A stretch of DNA of 64,000 nt from the NCBI GenBank assembly GCA_000402655.1, contig AQSI01000001.1, positions 1-64,000 on the forward strand, read 5' to 3'. Position numbers and translations under genes: made by a program. Shown in pieces: positions 1-9,331 of this stretch; positions within the stretch are counted from its first letter, which is position 1; each line of letters begins with the position of its first letter. Source of the DNA: Fidelibacterota bacterium SCGC AAA298-D23. GTDB lineage: Bacteria > Fidelibacterota > Marinisomatia > Marinisomatales > Marinisomataceae. Below the pieces are notes generated by a model that worked only from the letters and a program-made list of their open reading frames with translations, searched no databases and was not told the origin of the DNA.

Positions 1-420
1 GGCGGAAATTCTGGTGGTGGCGGAAATTCTGGTGGCGGTGGAGATAATTCTGGCGGTGGTAACACTGGTTACAACTACGATCCAGCTTCAGGAGTTATTA
101 CGATTGACACCTCAATGATTTACCAAACTCTGCAAAACACTGGTGGTGCAATTGCTCTAAGTGGAAGTGATACTTTCGATAATAGAGGTATAATTGTTCT
201 AAGAACTAGTACAACTGGTGTTAGAGCTTTATCAAGAAACTGTACGCATGCAGGATTTACAGTAAATATTAATTCTGCGGCAAACAATTTAGTATGTCCA
301 AGTCACAATTCAATTTTCGACTTAAATGGCAATGTAGTTTCAGGACCTGCTTCAGGTGCACTTACTCGTTACAGTGCTTCCTTGAGTGGTTCAATAATTA
401 CAATTAGTCAGGGCTCTTAG
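1..420 (+). CDS. Glycine-rich Rieske [2Fe-2S] domain protein, C-terminal part
   Basis: The reading frame is open from base 1, so the 5' end lies outside the window. The first 20 or so codons encode tandem Gly-Gly-Gly-Gly-Asn-Ser units, a flexible linker. The rest is a Rieske fold: a Cys-Thr-His box and a Cys-Pro-Ser-His box about 15 residues apart bind the [2Fe-2S] cluster, and an IFDLNGNVVSGPA stretch follows as in Rieske ferredoxins and quinol-oxidase Rieske subunits. A Gly/Asn/Ser linker usually follows a lipoprotein or signal anchor, so I infer an exported, tethered electron carrier. The partner is unknown. The last 17 bases overlap the convergent acyltransferase gene. Confidence 0.8.
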   Translation, partial: GGNSGGGGNSGGGGDNSGGGNTGYNYDPASGVITIDTSMIYQTLQNTGGAIALSGSDTFDNRGIIVLRTSTTGVRALSRNCTHAGFTVNINSAANNLVCPSHNSIFDLNGNVVSGPASGALTRYSASLSGSIITISQGS

Positions 421-1141
421 TTTCTTTAAGCTCTTTTACGGCTTCAGAAATCTTGATTTCAAGATCTTTGGTTATTTTTGAAAGGGCTTTATTATAAGCT
501 GTTTTAGAAAGTTCTTTGGTTTTTGGGGGATCAATTTTTGGTAAAACTTTCACAGTAATAGGAAAAGGCTTAATAAACTTTTCGCCTTTAGGCCATGCCT
601 TTTCTGCTCCCATTATTGCGGCTGGTAAGATAGGTACGTCCAATCCCATCGAAAACTTTACTGCACCTTTTCTAAATCTTTGTATTTTTCCAACTTCACC
701 TCTTGAACCTTCCGGAAAGATAATAATGTTATTTCCCAAATCCATAAATGCTTTTGAAAGAGTCATGGTGTCATCCAAATCTAAAGATTCAGGATTTGGT
801 TTACGACTAATAGGAATAAGGTTGATTAGATTTTTAAAAAATCTTCTGCGAAAATTGTTATCGAACCAATAATCCTTTGCAGCCAGAAAACCAAATTTTT
901 CATAACCCATTCTTGTTGAATAAGCCAAAATTGCAATATCCATGTGGCTATTGTGATTACTAACAAAAATGAATGGTTCATTTTTCGGTATATTTTCTCT
1001 ACCAATAACTTTTACAGGGGAATAAAATGTTAAAACAGTGTTGGCATATAAATCAAAAATAAATGAAAAAATTTGAAACAATATAGATTTAGGTTCAGCA
1101 ATATGTTTGTAACGGGGATCTTCTAATATGCTATATTTCAT
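404..1141 (-). CDS. plsC: 1-acyl-sn-glycerol-3-phosphate acyltransferase (PlsC family)
   Basis: Probably acylates lysophosphatidic acid to phosphatidic acid at the inner membrane. The 245 residues are normal for the family. The catalytic HxxxxD motif is seen as NHNSHMD (His63, Asp68), and the phosphate-binding FPEGSRGE block lies near residues 142-149. A hydrophobic stretch around residues 20-40 fits membrane association. The gene starts 6 bases after the stop of the upstream SDR gene, so the two are probably co-transcribed. Other glycerolipid acyltransferases share these motifs, so the exact acceptor is not proven. Confidence 0.88.
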   Translation of the reverse strand: MKYSILEDPRYKHIAEPKSILFQIFSFIFDLYANTVLTFYSPVKVIGRENIPKNEPFIFVSNHNSHMDIAILAYSTRMGYEKFGFLAAKDYWFDNNFRRRFFKNLINLIPISRKPNPESLDLDDTMTLSKAFMDLGNNIIIFPEGSRGEVGKIQRFRKGAVKFSMGLDVPILPAAIMGAEKAWPKGEKFIKPFPITVKVLPKIDPPKTKELSKTAYNKALSKITKDLEIKISEAVKELKETKSPD

Positions 1142-1147
1142 AAAAAA

Positions 1148-1945
1148 TTATGCTACTATTCTTCTTGCGAGGAAAAAATACAAACGTGGGGCTAGTTTTC
1201 TTATGTAAACAGCTAACCATGCAATATCATTCCACTTTGCAATAACAGCTTCCCTTTTCTTCCTTTTAATGGCAGTAAGAATTCTTTTTGCTGCTTCTTT
1301 GGATGTTAAACCTTTATTATGTCCTCTATCATCTTTTCCATATGGTTGACCGCTTGGAGTTAATGCATTTTTACCGACATCAGTTGCTACTCTTCCAGGA
1401 GCAATTAATGTAACATGAACATTATGGTGAATAATTTCAGATCTTACACTATCAAAAAATCCATGTAAAGCAAATTTAGCTGATGAATAAAATGATCTAT
1501 TTCTTGATCCAACCAACCCCGCAACACTTGTGTTTGTAACAATTTGACCAGATTTTTTAGCTATCATATGAGGTAAAATTGATTTTGTGAATTGAACAAC
1601 GGAAAAAAAGTCAAGCTCCATTATTTTATCTAAAACAGATAAATCGCTTTCCTCAAAATATCCAAATTGACTTACCCCAGCATTATTAAATAAAATATCA
1701 ATTGGACCTTCTTTTTTTATTAGCATTTTTGCAAAAAAATCAATGTCATCTAAATTAGTTAAGTCAAATGGGTAAATAGAGTATGAATCTTGATTAAAGT
1801 CTTTAAATGAATCGTGCATTTTAGACTCACTTCTAGCTACTAAAATTACTTTAGCACCCTTTAATAAAAACTCTTTTGCTGTTGCTTCTCCAATGCCCGA
1901 AGAAGCTCCAGTTACTATGATAGTTTTTCCTTTAAAATATGACAT
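1148..1945 (-). CDS. Short-chain dehydrogenase/reductase, SDR family
   Basis: NAD(P)-dependent oxidoreductase of classical SDR type, 265 residues. Visible motifs are the nucleotide-binding TGASSGIG (residues 12-19), the NNAG block near residue 88, and the catalytic Tyr-x-x-x-Lys as YSSAK near residue 153. The C-terminus is basic and hydrophobic (IRKLAPRLYFFLARR), which could attach it to the membrane. Its position between an acyltransferase and a membrane protease suggests a lipid substrate, but this is inference. DltE-like dehydrogenases look similar. Confidence 0.85.
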   Translation of the reverse strand: MSYFKGKTIIVTGASSGIGEATAKEFLLKGAKVILVARSESKMHDSFKDFNQDSYSIYPFDLTNLDDIDFFAKMLIKKEGPIDILFNNAGVSQFGYFEESDLSVLDKIMELDFFSVVQFTKSILPHMIAKKSGQIVTNTSVAGLVGSRNRSFYSSAKFALHGFFDSVRSEIIHHNVHVTLIAPGRVATDVGKNALTPSGQPYGKDDRGHNKGLTSKEAAKRILTAIKRKKREAVIAKWNDIAWLAVYIRKLAPRLYFFLARRIVA

Positions 1946-1964
1946 TCAAGGAATATAATATATT

Positions 1965-4900
1965 TTATCCTTTTACATTCATATTAAATAGTTTGCTCGT
2001 CAAAGAAACCATTACAAAAGATGCTAAAATTAATGATAATCCCAGAAACAATAATTCATTTGAATATGATGGTGCTACGCCAAAATCAGTAGCAGCAAAC
2101 CTGTCATAAAATCGCATAAATAATGTATAAAATGGGATCATTGCATAGTTATTCTTAATAATATATTTAAAAATTGTAAAAATTAAGGCTCCATAAAGTA
2201 GTGCAATCATTATAGAGCTTGCTATATCGTATTGAAACCCTATGTCGCTTGTAAATACTGTAACAACTAATATATAAGCAATCAGATTTCCTTTGATATC
2301 ATTGCTCCACCCTTTTGTAATTTCATACAACATTGCTGCAAGAAATATATTAAAAGCAATAGGTCCAAAAAACGTATATGCATTTAATGTATCATAGATT
2401 GGGTAATATGAAGTAAGATTAAAATTTGCAAAATTTGGATTCAAATTTAGTTGAAAAGAACCAGCTAACACCAATGAAGCAATCATGGTTAATGCAACAA
2501 TTATTCCTCCAAGAATTGCATCTTTTATTTTGATATTATTTATTGATGGTTGTACAAGCTTATTCAGTGTTCCAAACAATAATATATTAATTAGTCCTAG
2601 AGCAATTAAAGCCCCACCTATTGAAGATATGTAGTATGTGGTCATCAAATTTTCAATAGGTTGATTTGTAGGCAAAGTATTAAGGAATGACGAATCATTA
2701 AAGACACTAAGAATTCCAAAAATAGCAAATGAACCAAAAATTAGACCTTTTCTAACATTAATTTTTCGATCCATTAATAACTTAAATGACCTCATTAATA
2801 ATAACCCTATAACAAAAATTGCACCAGGAACGGTAAATAGAGTGCCTACAATACCTGATAAACCTTCACGATCTCTTTTCATTCTTACCCAATCTTCCGG
2901 AACAAAAACAAATTTAGTGAATCCTGATATCTGATCACCTGATATTGAAATAATATTTTGAAGTTTTGCGCCCTCATAGTCTAACTCATTATTATCTGTA
3001 AAAGTAAATGTCCAATCTAACCTATTTGGCTTTTGAGATTCTTGAGCACTGGTAAGAGTAGCAGCGGATATATTCATACCTAAATATTCAGATAACGCAT
3101 TTTCAGCAATTACTTGCGCTTCTTCTCTGCTTAGCTGCTTACCTTCTTCATCTTCTGGAAACCTATTATTAAATCTCAAAATATTTCCATCAAAATCTAT
3201 AGATACCATCACCTCTCTTGCGCGTGACTCTACTGGTCCATCAAATTTTGCAAACCTCACTTTCCACCTAGGTCCTAAAACATAAGATCCAAGTAACGAT
3301 AAATATGTCTCTTCCCCAAGCTCCTCCCAAATAAATGAGGATGCAGGATATGAGCTATCATCAAATGCATAGGCATTATATCCATCAGGCAATGTAATAT
3401 TGTTATCAGATAAAAATTGATTTGCTATTGAAATTGCCTCTTCTTTGTCAATTGATGGTGAACTAACAGGAACCTCTACATTAGACAATTTAAAAGAACT
3501 AAAAATTCCAATAACAAATATTAGAGCTATTCCTATAATTTTTGGGTTTAAAACATTAGAAGCTGATGGAACAGTACTGATGACTTCTGGTTCTTCAGCA
3601 GTTTTTTTCTCTGGTGGAGTAGGTACAAAACCTTCATTCAATGATGAAGAATCTACATCAGACCATTTCTGATGTTTTATTCTAAAATATAAAATAACAA
3701 GCAAAGGAATTAATCCTCCAACAACTGTCATAAACTTATCAAAAATATATCCTGAAGAATACCAAATTGGTAAAGAAAATAATACAACATCATACACATA
3801 ATGAGTAATAGCTCCAAAAACAACTCCTAGTCGTAAATAAATCATACCATAAACCACAATTGATGGTAGAAATAATTCAACAACCCTCGCATATGATGGT
3901 TGTGCGGGATAATTAGCATGTCCAGCACCAAAAATTAATGCCTGTACTACCATAGCTAACACTAATCCTGTAAAGCGCATATTGTATCGTTGACCAATTA
4001 AAACCCCCGCAGCAATTGGAACTGCTCTAAATAACATTTCTTCCCAAAAACCAGCTTGTAAGGATATAGCTAAACCTGTGTACCACGGAAAAATAGATGC
4101 TAGGTAATTAGGATCAAATGACGATGAAGCTGGAGACCAGAATCCAAAATTTCTTTCCATGAGTATATAAAATGCTCCTACAAGAGCTAGTTTAATAGGA
4201 ACAATTAAGTAAGCAAAAATAGTATCATTTAACACACGTTTTGAGTTTGCAACATTAGAACTCCATGTCTTCCAAATTTGAATATGCTTAGGAAATGCTC
4301 TTCTAGTCAACGACTCTGCTGTAATAAATGACGCAGCCAAGATGAAAAACATGAGAATTCCATTGGCTATCATACCCAATAATTGTTCTGATAAAAATTG
4401 CGATTTTGAAGATGCCGTATCATAGGCCATCCAAATTGTAGGAAAGAAATTTAGATTTAAAAGAATATTTGAAAATAGAGCAACAAAAGCAGCAGCTAAT
4501 ACTGACTTCTTCCATCTTAACCAGCCATTTCTATAAAAAATGATTAGTGAAGTCACACCAATACCTAATAAATAAATTCCTAAGAATGCAAAATTAGCGA
4601 AGATAGCAATTGTATCGTTATCAGATCTAATATTAGCAAATTCTCTTTGAAATGATTCCGGCACAAATGCAAAAGGGCTTACAGAATTCATAATTGAGCC
4701 TGAAACTGTTGCTCGTAATCTATATTTTGCGTCTCCTATATCTTGTAAATTATGCTCAAAAAGAAAAGAATGATCTATTCTTCCATTTGGCATTTCTTTG
4801 AATGAAGATTCTATAAGATTATAATCACTGAAATTTCCAGACCATTGATTATTAATATTTTGTTTAACTAATGCTAAAGCATCTTCTTCATCAAGACTAT

Positions 4901-5312
4901 CTGAATCATAATCTTCAGGAATTTTAATTCTATATCCGTTTGGACTTCCATCAGGCTTAAATTGAAACATTGCTTCAATAATCTCACCTTCTTTATAAGA
5001 GCGGACCATCCAATTGTAAGGTGAATAAATATCATTGTCGATTATTTCTTGAAATTTTTGTTTACCACCCTGCTTTAGCTCCACAAAATTTCTTAATGAT
5101 CCATCAAAATTATATATAGACGCTTGCTCATACGAATCATCTAACATTGTAAATTGCTTTGAAGCATCTGTTGCAGCTTTAATTGCTTGTTGACGATCCA
5201 TAGAGACATTTACGTTCAAGGTACCAAAAAAATCGTTCCAAACACTCCCAAGATACAGTGTTGAAAGAACTGCTAAAATAAATGTTGTTATAAGACCTTT
5301 ATTATTAATCAT
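1965..5312 (-). CDS. Very large CPBP-family intramembrane protease with a duplicated second half
   Basis: About 1,115 residues and many membrane segments. The CPBP (Abi) protease core is in the first half: EEMLFR near residue 424, a GH motif near 466 and a THYVYD motif near 504 supply the Glu and His residues of this intramembrane glutamyl protease family. Around the core are soluble extracytoplasmic modules. One pattern occurs twice: a FVPE-(S/D)-(F/W) element followed by a membrane segment appears near residue 214 and again near 806, so the C-terminal half looks like a duplicated non-catalytic copy. I chose ATG 5312 because GGAGAAAC lies just upstream; the frame opens 12 codons earlier without a ribosome site. 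The family's usual length is 200-300 residues. The substrate is unknown. Confidence 0.82.
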   Translation of the reverse strand: MINNKGLITTFILAVLSTLYLGSVWNDFFGTLNVNVSMDRQQAIKAATDASKQFTMLDDSYEQASIYNFDGSLRNFVELKQGGKQKFQEIIDNDIYSPYNWMVRSYKEGEIIEAMFQFKPDGSPNGYRIKIPEDYDSDSLDEEDALALVKQNINNQWSGNFSDYNLIESSFKEMPNGRIDHSFLFEHNLQDIGDAKYRLRATVSGSIMNSVSPFAFVPESFQREFANIRSDNDTIAIFANFAFLGIYLLGIGVTSLIIFYRNGWLRWKKSVLAAAFVALFSNILLNLNFFPTIWMAYDTASSKSQFLSEQLLGMIANGILMFFILAASFITAESLTRRAFPKHIQIWKTWSSNVANSKRVLNDTIFAYLIVPIKLALVGAFYILMERNFGFWSPASSSFDPNYLASIFPWYTGLAISLQAGFWEEMLFRAVPIAAGVLIGQRYNMRFTGLVLAMVVQALIFGAGHANYPAQPSYARVVELFLPSIVVYGMIYLRLGVVFGAITHYVYDVVLFSLPIWYSSGYIFDKFMTVVGGLIPLLVILYFRIKHQKWSDVDSSSLNEGFVPTPPEKKTAEEPEVISTVPSASNVLNPKIIGIALIFVIGIFSSFKLSNVEVPVSSPSIDKEEAISIANQFLSDNNITLPDGYNAYAFDDSSYPASSFIWEELGEETYLSLLGSYVLGPRWKVRFAKFDGPVESRAREVMVSIDFDGNILRFNNRFPEDEEGKQLSREEAQVIAENALSEYLGMNISAATLTSAQESQKPNRLDWTFTFTDNNELDYEGAKLQNIISISGDQISGFTKFVFVPEDWVRMKRDREGLSGIVGTLFTVPGAIFVIGLLLMRSFKLLMDRKINVRKGLIFGSFAIFGILSVFNDSSFLNTLPTNQPIENLMTTYYISSIGGALIALGLINILLFGTLNKLVQPSINNIKIKDAILGGIIVALTMIASLVLAGSFQLNLNPNFANFNLTSYYPIYDTLNAYTFFGPIAFNIFLAAMLYEITKGWSNDIKGNLIAYILVVTVFTSDIGFQYDIASSIMIALLYGALIFTIFKYIIKNNYAMIPFYTLFMRFYDRFAATDFGVAPSYSNELLFLGLSLILASFVMVSLTSKLFNMNVKG

Positions 5313-5339
5313 TGTTTCTCCATAAAATTGATAAGATGT

Positions 5340-5368
5340 AAAGTACACTTTACTTGTACAAATGTCAA
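5340..5368 (-). promoter_or_regulatory. Probable promoter of the CPBP protease gene, with an overlapping inverted repeat
   Basis: On the minus strand a perfect TTGACA (5368-5363) is separated by 17 bases from TACTTT (5345-5340). Transcription would start near 5333, leaving about 20 bases including the GGAG ribosome site before ATG 5312. The inverted repeat GTAAAG-taca-CTTTAC (5338-5353) overlaps the -10 region and could be an operator. The -10 match is only three of six bases. Confidence 0.4.
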
Positions 5369-5444
5369 TGTACTACCTACAAAAACTAATAGAGCAAAAA
5401 ATTAAAAAAAATAGTAAAATTGATTACTAAAAAAAGGAAACTAT

Positions 5445-6281
5445 ATGAAAAAAAAATTAGAAGGAAAAGTAGCACTCATTTCCGGTTCTGGGAGAGGAAT
5501 TGGAAGAGAGCTAGGTTTAATGCTAGCAAAAGATGGTGCTCATATTGTTGTAAATGATTTAGATGCAGATCCTGCCAATCAAACTGTATCTGATATTACT
5601 GATATGGGAGGAAAAGCAGTTGCTTGTAATGGAAGCGTTACTGATGATGACTTTGCAGAGCGATTTATTAATACTGCTTTAGATTCATTTGGTGGAATAG
5701 ACATCATTGTTAATAATGCTGGATACACCTGGGACAATGTCATTCAAAAAATGGATGATAAACAATGGGATGCAATTTTAGAATGTCACCTTACAGCTCC
5801 TTTTAAAATTCTTAGAGCTGCACAACCTCACATTAAAAAATTGTTTTTAAAAGAAAAAGAAAATGGAATTACCAATTTTAGAAAAGTAGTAAATATCTCT
5901 TCTACATCTGGAATGTTTGGAAATGCTGGACAAATAAATTATGCTACAGCAAAAGCTGGAGTTGTAGGAATGGCAAAAACTATGGCAAAAGAATGGGGAC
6001 GATACAATGTAAACGTCAACGCTGTAGGATTTGGACTCATTAAAACTCGCTTAACGGACTCAGATGCTGAAAAAGAAGAATCGCTCATTGATATTGAAGG
6101 AAACAAGATTAAAGTTGGTGTGAATTCTGCTGTATTTCAATCTGCTAAGACAATGATTCCATTAGGCAGACCAGGAACTCCTCAAGAAGCTGCTGGAGCA
6201 ATATATATGTTCTGTATTCCAGAATCCAACTATGTCACTGGACAGATATTAATGTGTCATGGTGGTGGATTTGGATATTAA
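5445..6281 (+). CDS. SDR-family dehydrogenase, 3-hydroxyacyl-CoA dehydrogenase / 3-oxoacyl reductase type
   Basis: A 278-residue classical SDR. The cofactor motif is ISGSGRGIG (residues 12-20), followed by NNAG near 90, a serine-rich NISSTSG strand and the YATAK catalytic Tyr/Lys pair near 165. The HIVVNDLDAD stretch, with an acidic residue after the second strand, favours NAD(H). Overall it resembles hydroxyacyl-CoA dehydrogenase domains of beta-oxidation as well as FabG-like reductases; the substrate cannot be decided here. An AAAGGAAA ribosome site precedes the ATG. The 3' end overlaps the next gene by 23 bases. Confidence 0.82.
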   Translation: MKKKLEGKVALISGSGRGIGRELGLMLAKDGAHIVVNDLDADPANQTVSDITDMGGKAVACNGSVTDDDFAERFINTALDSFGGIDIIVNNAGYTWDNVIQKMDDKQWDAILECHLTAPFKILRAAQPHIKKLFLKEKENGITNFRKVVNISSTSGMFGNAGQINYATAKAGVVGMAKTMAKEWGRYNVNVNAVGFGLIKTRLTDSDAEKEESLIDIEGNKIKVGVNSAVFQSAKTMIPLGRPGTPQEAAGAIYMFCIPESNYVTGQILMCHGGGFGY

Positions 6282-6507
6282 GCCTCAAGATGTAGACAGA
6301 ATTATTGAAATGGCATGGGAAGATCGTACTCCCTTTGATGCAATTGAACTCCAATTTGGATTGAAAGAAAATGGTGTTCGAAAAATTATGAGAGCGCATT
6401 TAAAAAGAAGCTCTTTTGAACTTTGGAGAAAAAGAGTCAAAGGAAGAAAAACAAAACATAGCTTAACTTCCTCTTCGACAAGATTTAAATCAGCAAACCA
6501 AAAATAA
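6259..6507 (+). CDS. DUF2805 / TIGR03643 family small protein
   Basis: 82 residues. The core DRIIEMAWEDRTPFDAIE, the FGLKENGVRKIMR helix and the ending SFELWRKRVKGRKTKH match the conserved pattern of the TIGR03643 (DUF2805) family as I know it. This is a short, basic, helix-turn-helix-like protein of unknown function found in many Proteobacteria and Bacteroidota. The start at 6259 lies inside the SDR gene and gives the expected N-terminal length; an internal ATG at 6310 would remove conserved residues. It is probably translated by coupling to the SDR. Confidence 0.75.
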   Translation: MVVDLDIKPQDVDRIIEMAWEDRTPFDAIELQFGLKENGVRKIMRAHLKRSSFELWRKRVKGRKTKHSLTSSSTRFKSANQK

Positions 6508-6510
6508 AAA

Positions 6511-7380
6511 ATGAAAATTGTTAGTTTAGTTCCAAGCGCCAGCGAAATCATATGTGATTTAGGTTTAGAAAAAAATTTAGTGGGGGTAAGCCATGAGTGT
6601 AATTATCCAATAAGCCTTCTAAAAATTAATACTGTAACCTCTTCAAATATTGACAGTGCTAAATCTCAGAGGGAAATTGACAAATCAGTTAGAGAAAAAG
6701 TGAATGAAAATTCACCATTATATGAAGTAGATATCAAAAAAATTAAACAATTAAAACCTGATATTATAATTACACAAGGAATATGTGATGTCTGTGCAAT
6801 ATCGAGCAATCAAGTTGAAGTGCTTTTAAAGGGTCAATTATGTACTTTACCTTCATCAACAAAGATAATTTCTCTTAATGGAAGATCATTTGATGATATA
6901 TGTAATGATATTCTTACAATTGGAGAAACCCTAAATCAAAAAGATAAGTCGCAAAAGATAGTCAATGATGCAATTGATGAACAAAATAAAATGTCATCAA
7001 TGAGCAAGTTTAATTTACGTGTTTTATGTCTTGAATGGATTGACCCTTATTTTTCAGCCGGACACTGGGTTCCTGAACAAATTGAGCTTGCAGGTTTCAT
7101 TTCAGCAATTGGAAGACCTGGTGATCAATCACGAGTACTTAGTATTGATGAAATAATTAATAGTAATCCTGATATTATTGCAATTATCTGTTGTGGATAC
7201 AGTGAAGAAGAGAATAAAGTTCACTTAAAACAAGTAATGGAAGACCAAAGAATCAATAATTTGCCTCCTTTCAAAAATGGTAAAATTTTTGCTTTTGATT
7301 CCGATGGATTATTTAGTAGACCAACATTAAGAATACTTGAGGGAGCAAAAAAACTTCGCGAAAGTATATTAAAAAAATAA
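6511..7380 (+). CDS. Cobalamin-binding / BtuF-like periplasmic-binding-fold protein
   Basis: 289 residues of the helical-backbone metal receptor family (BtuF, FhuD, TroA-like). The N-terminus MKIVSLVPSASEIICDLG is the first strand and helix of the BtuF fold, and LKPDIIITQGICDVCAIS and NPDIIAIICCGYSEEE mark the lobe-forming strands. There is no signal peptide, so this is the cytoplasmic class often annotated as cobalamin-binding protein rather than a transporter subunit. The cysteine-rich loop (CDVC and later CC) is notable. It starts three bases after DUF2805 and probably shares its transcript. No ABC transporter genes are nearby. Confidence 0.72.
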   Translation: MKIVSLVPSASEIICDLGLEKNLVGVSHECNYPISLLKINTVTSSNIDSAKSQREIDKSVREKVNENSPLYEVDIKKIKQLKPDIIITQGICDVCAISSNQVEVLLKGQLCTLPSSTKIISLNGRSFDDICNDILTIGETLNQKDKSQKIVNDAIDEQNKMSSMSKFNLRVLCLEWIDPYFSAGHWVPEQIELAGFISAIGRPGDQSRVLSIDEIINSNPDIIAIICCGYSEEENKVHLKQVMEDQRINNLPPFKNGKIFAFDSDGLFSRPTLRILEGAKKLRESILKK

Positions 7381-7386
7381 TTAGAC

Positions 7387-9312
7387 TTACTTTTCTAATA
7401 AACTATCTATAACACTTGGATCAGCTAGTGTTGAGATATCACCCAAATCTTCAGTTTCATTTTGAGCAATTTTCTTTAGAATTCTTCTCATTATTTTTCC
7501 AGAACGTGTTTTGGGAAGTCCTGAACAAAATTGAATAACGCTAGGCTTTGCATGTGGGCCAATAATTTTGGTGACGGTATCTAAAATATCTTTTTTGATT
7601 TCTTCCGATGATGCTACTCCTGTCATAAGCGTGACAAATGCATAAATACCCTCTCCTTTGATTTCATGATTATATCCAATGACTGCAGCTTCTGCTACAC
7701 CACTTGCAGCACCAATAGCTCCCTCCACTTCAGCAGTACCAATTCTGTGTCCAGATACATTTAATACATCATCTACTCTTCCAGTAATCCAAAAATATCC
7801 ATCATCATCAATATAAGCTCCATCTCCAGTAAAATAATTTCCTGGTGCTTGAGAAAAATACGTATCAATGAATCGTTGATGATCACCATACACTGTTCTC
7901 ATTTGTCCAGGCCAGGATTGTGTCATAACTAAATAGCCAGTAGTATTTCTTTCTGTTATTACTTTTCCTTCTTCATCTAAAATTTCTGGTATAATACCTG
8001 GCAGTGGAAGTGTGGCTGATCCTGGTTTTGTTGGAATGCATCCAGGAATTGGAGACATTAAAATTCCTCCAGTCTCAGTCTGCCACCATGTATCAACAAT
8101 AGGACATTTTTCATTACCTATAACGTTAAAATACCAATGCCATTCTGGAGATTTAATAGGTTCACCAACTGTTCCCAACACTTTTAAGCTAGATAAATCA
8201 TATTTTGTTACCCAGTCATCTCCTTCTTTCATTAATGCTCGCAATGCAGTTGGAGCTGTATAGAATACATTGATTTTGTGCTGTTCAACAATTTGCCAAA
8301 ATCTTCCAAAATCTGGATAATTTGGAACCCCTTCAAATATTACTTGAGTTGCTGCATTTGATAAGGGTCCATAGACAATATATGAATGACCTGTAATCCA
8401 ACCTATATCAGCAGTGCACCAATATACGTCATCTTGATGATAATCAAAGACTAGTTCATGCGTATGAGAAGCATAAACAAGATATCCTCCTGTTGTATGC
8501 ATTACCCCTTTTGGTTTTCCAGTTGAACCTGAAGTATATAAAATAAATAATGGGTCTTCTGCATCCATTACTTCAGGAGGACATTCACTTGAGCAACCAT
8601 CAATAAATTGATTCCATGTAATATCTCTTCCTTCTTTCATAAACATATCATTTTCAGAACGTTCAACCATAACTATTGTTTTTAAAGAAGGACATTTATC
8701 TGCAATTTTATCTGCATTTTCTTTCATTGGAATATCAAATTTTAATCCTCGTACTCCATTATCTTGAGTAATAAGTAGCTTACACTCAGAATCATTGATT
8801 CTGTTTTTTAATGCATCGCTAGAGAATGCTCCAAATACCACTGAATGTACTGCTCCAATTCTAGCACAAGCAAGCATCGCTATAATTGCCTCTGGAATCA
8901 TTTGCATATAAATGCATACTCGATCACCTTTTTTAATTCCGGCTCGTTTTAATCCATTAGCAAATAATGAAACTTTTTTCAATAATTCATTATAAGACAC
9001 ATTTGTTGAGGTAGTTGGATCATTTGATTGCCAAATAAGGGCTGTCTTTTCTCCTAAGCCATTTTCAATATGCCTATCTATGCAATTATAAGATGCATTT
9101 AACTTTCCATTTGAAAACCACTCAATATGCGCTTTAGAATAATCTGTATTATTAACAGTGGTCCACTGATCAAACCAATCAATGCGCTTTGCAACAGACT
9201 CCCAATAAGAGTTTGAATCTTGCTCGGCATTTTTTCTTAAAGATTGATAATTATCTAGACTATTATGCCCAATGGATGAGTTGAAATTTTTTGGAACAGA
9301 ATATTTTTTCAT
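7387..9312 (-). CDS. acs: Acetyl-CoA synthetase (AMP-forming)
   Basis: Activates acetate to acetyl-CoA through acetyl-AMP in the cytoplasm. 641 residues from ATG 9312, typical for Acs. Motifs: YTSGSTGKPKG (ATP/AMP loop), WWQTETGG (adenylate pocket), TGRVDDVLNVSGHR (hinge) and PKTRSGKIMRR, which carries the lysine often controlled by acetylation. I chose ATG 9312 because an earlier in-frame start would overlap the PAQR gene and adds a hydrophobic tail foreign to the family. No clear ribosome site is visible. It feeds the citrate synthase found later in the window. Confidence 0.95.
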   Translation of the reverse strand: MKKYSVPKNFNSSIGHNSLDNYQSLRKNAEQDSNSYWESVAKRIDWFDQWTTVNNTDYSKAHIEWFSNGKLNASYNCIDRHIENGLGEKTALIWQSNDPTTSTNVSYNELLKKVSLFANGLKRAGIKKGDRVCIYMQMIPEAIIAMLACARIGAVHSVVFGAFSSDALKNRINDSECKLLITQDNGVRGLKFDIPMKENADKIADKCPSLKTIVMVERSENDMFMKEGRDITWNQFIDGCSSECPPEVMDAEDPLFILYTSGSTGKPKGVMHTTGGYLVYASHTHELVFDYHQDDVYWCTADIGWITGHSYIVYGPLSNAATQVIFEGVPNYPDFGRFWQIVEQHKINVFYTAPTALRALMKEGDDWVTKYDLSSLKVLGTVGEPIKSPEWHWYFNVIGNEKCPIVDTWWQTETGGILMSPIPGCIPTKPGSATLPLPGIIPEILDEEGKVITERNTTGYLVMTQSWPGQMRTVYGDHQRFIDTYFSQAPGNYFTGDGAYIDDDGYFWITGRVDDVLNVSGHRIGTAEVEGAIGAASGVAEAAVIGYNHEIKGEGIYAFVTLMTGVASSEEIKKDILDTVTKIIGPHAKPSVIQFCSGLPKTRSGKIMRRILKKIAQNETEDLGDISTLADPSVIDSLLEK

Positions 9313-9331
9313 TTTTATTAAGGTAGGTAAA

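Noticed and set aside
1..60. Short tandem DNA repeats at the start
   Set aside because: They are in frame and encode a Gly-rich linker ahead of a Rieske domain; there are no spacers as in a CRISPR array.
516..872. 118-codon open frame on the plus strand
   Set aside because: It lies fully antisense to the acyltransferase gene, whose motifs are complete; no ribosome site or family pattern.
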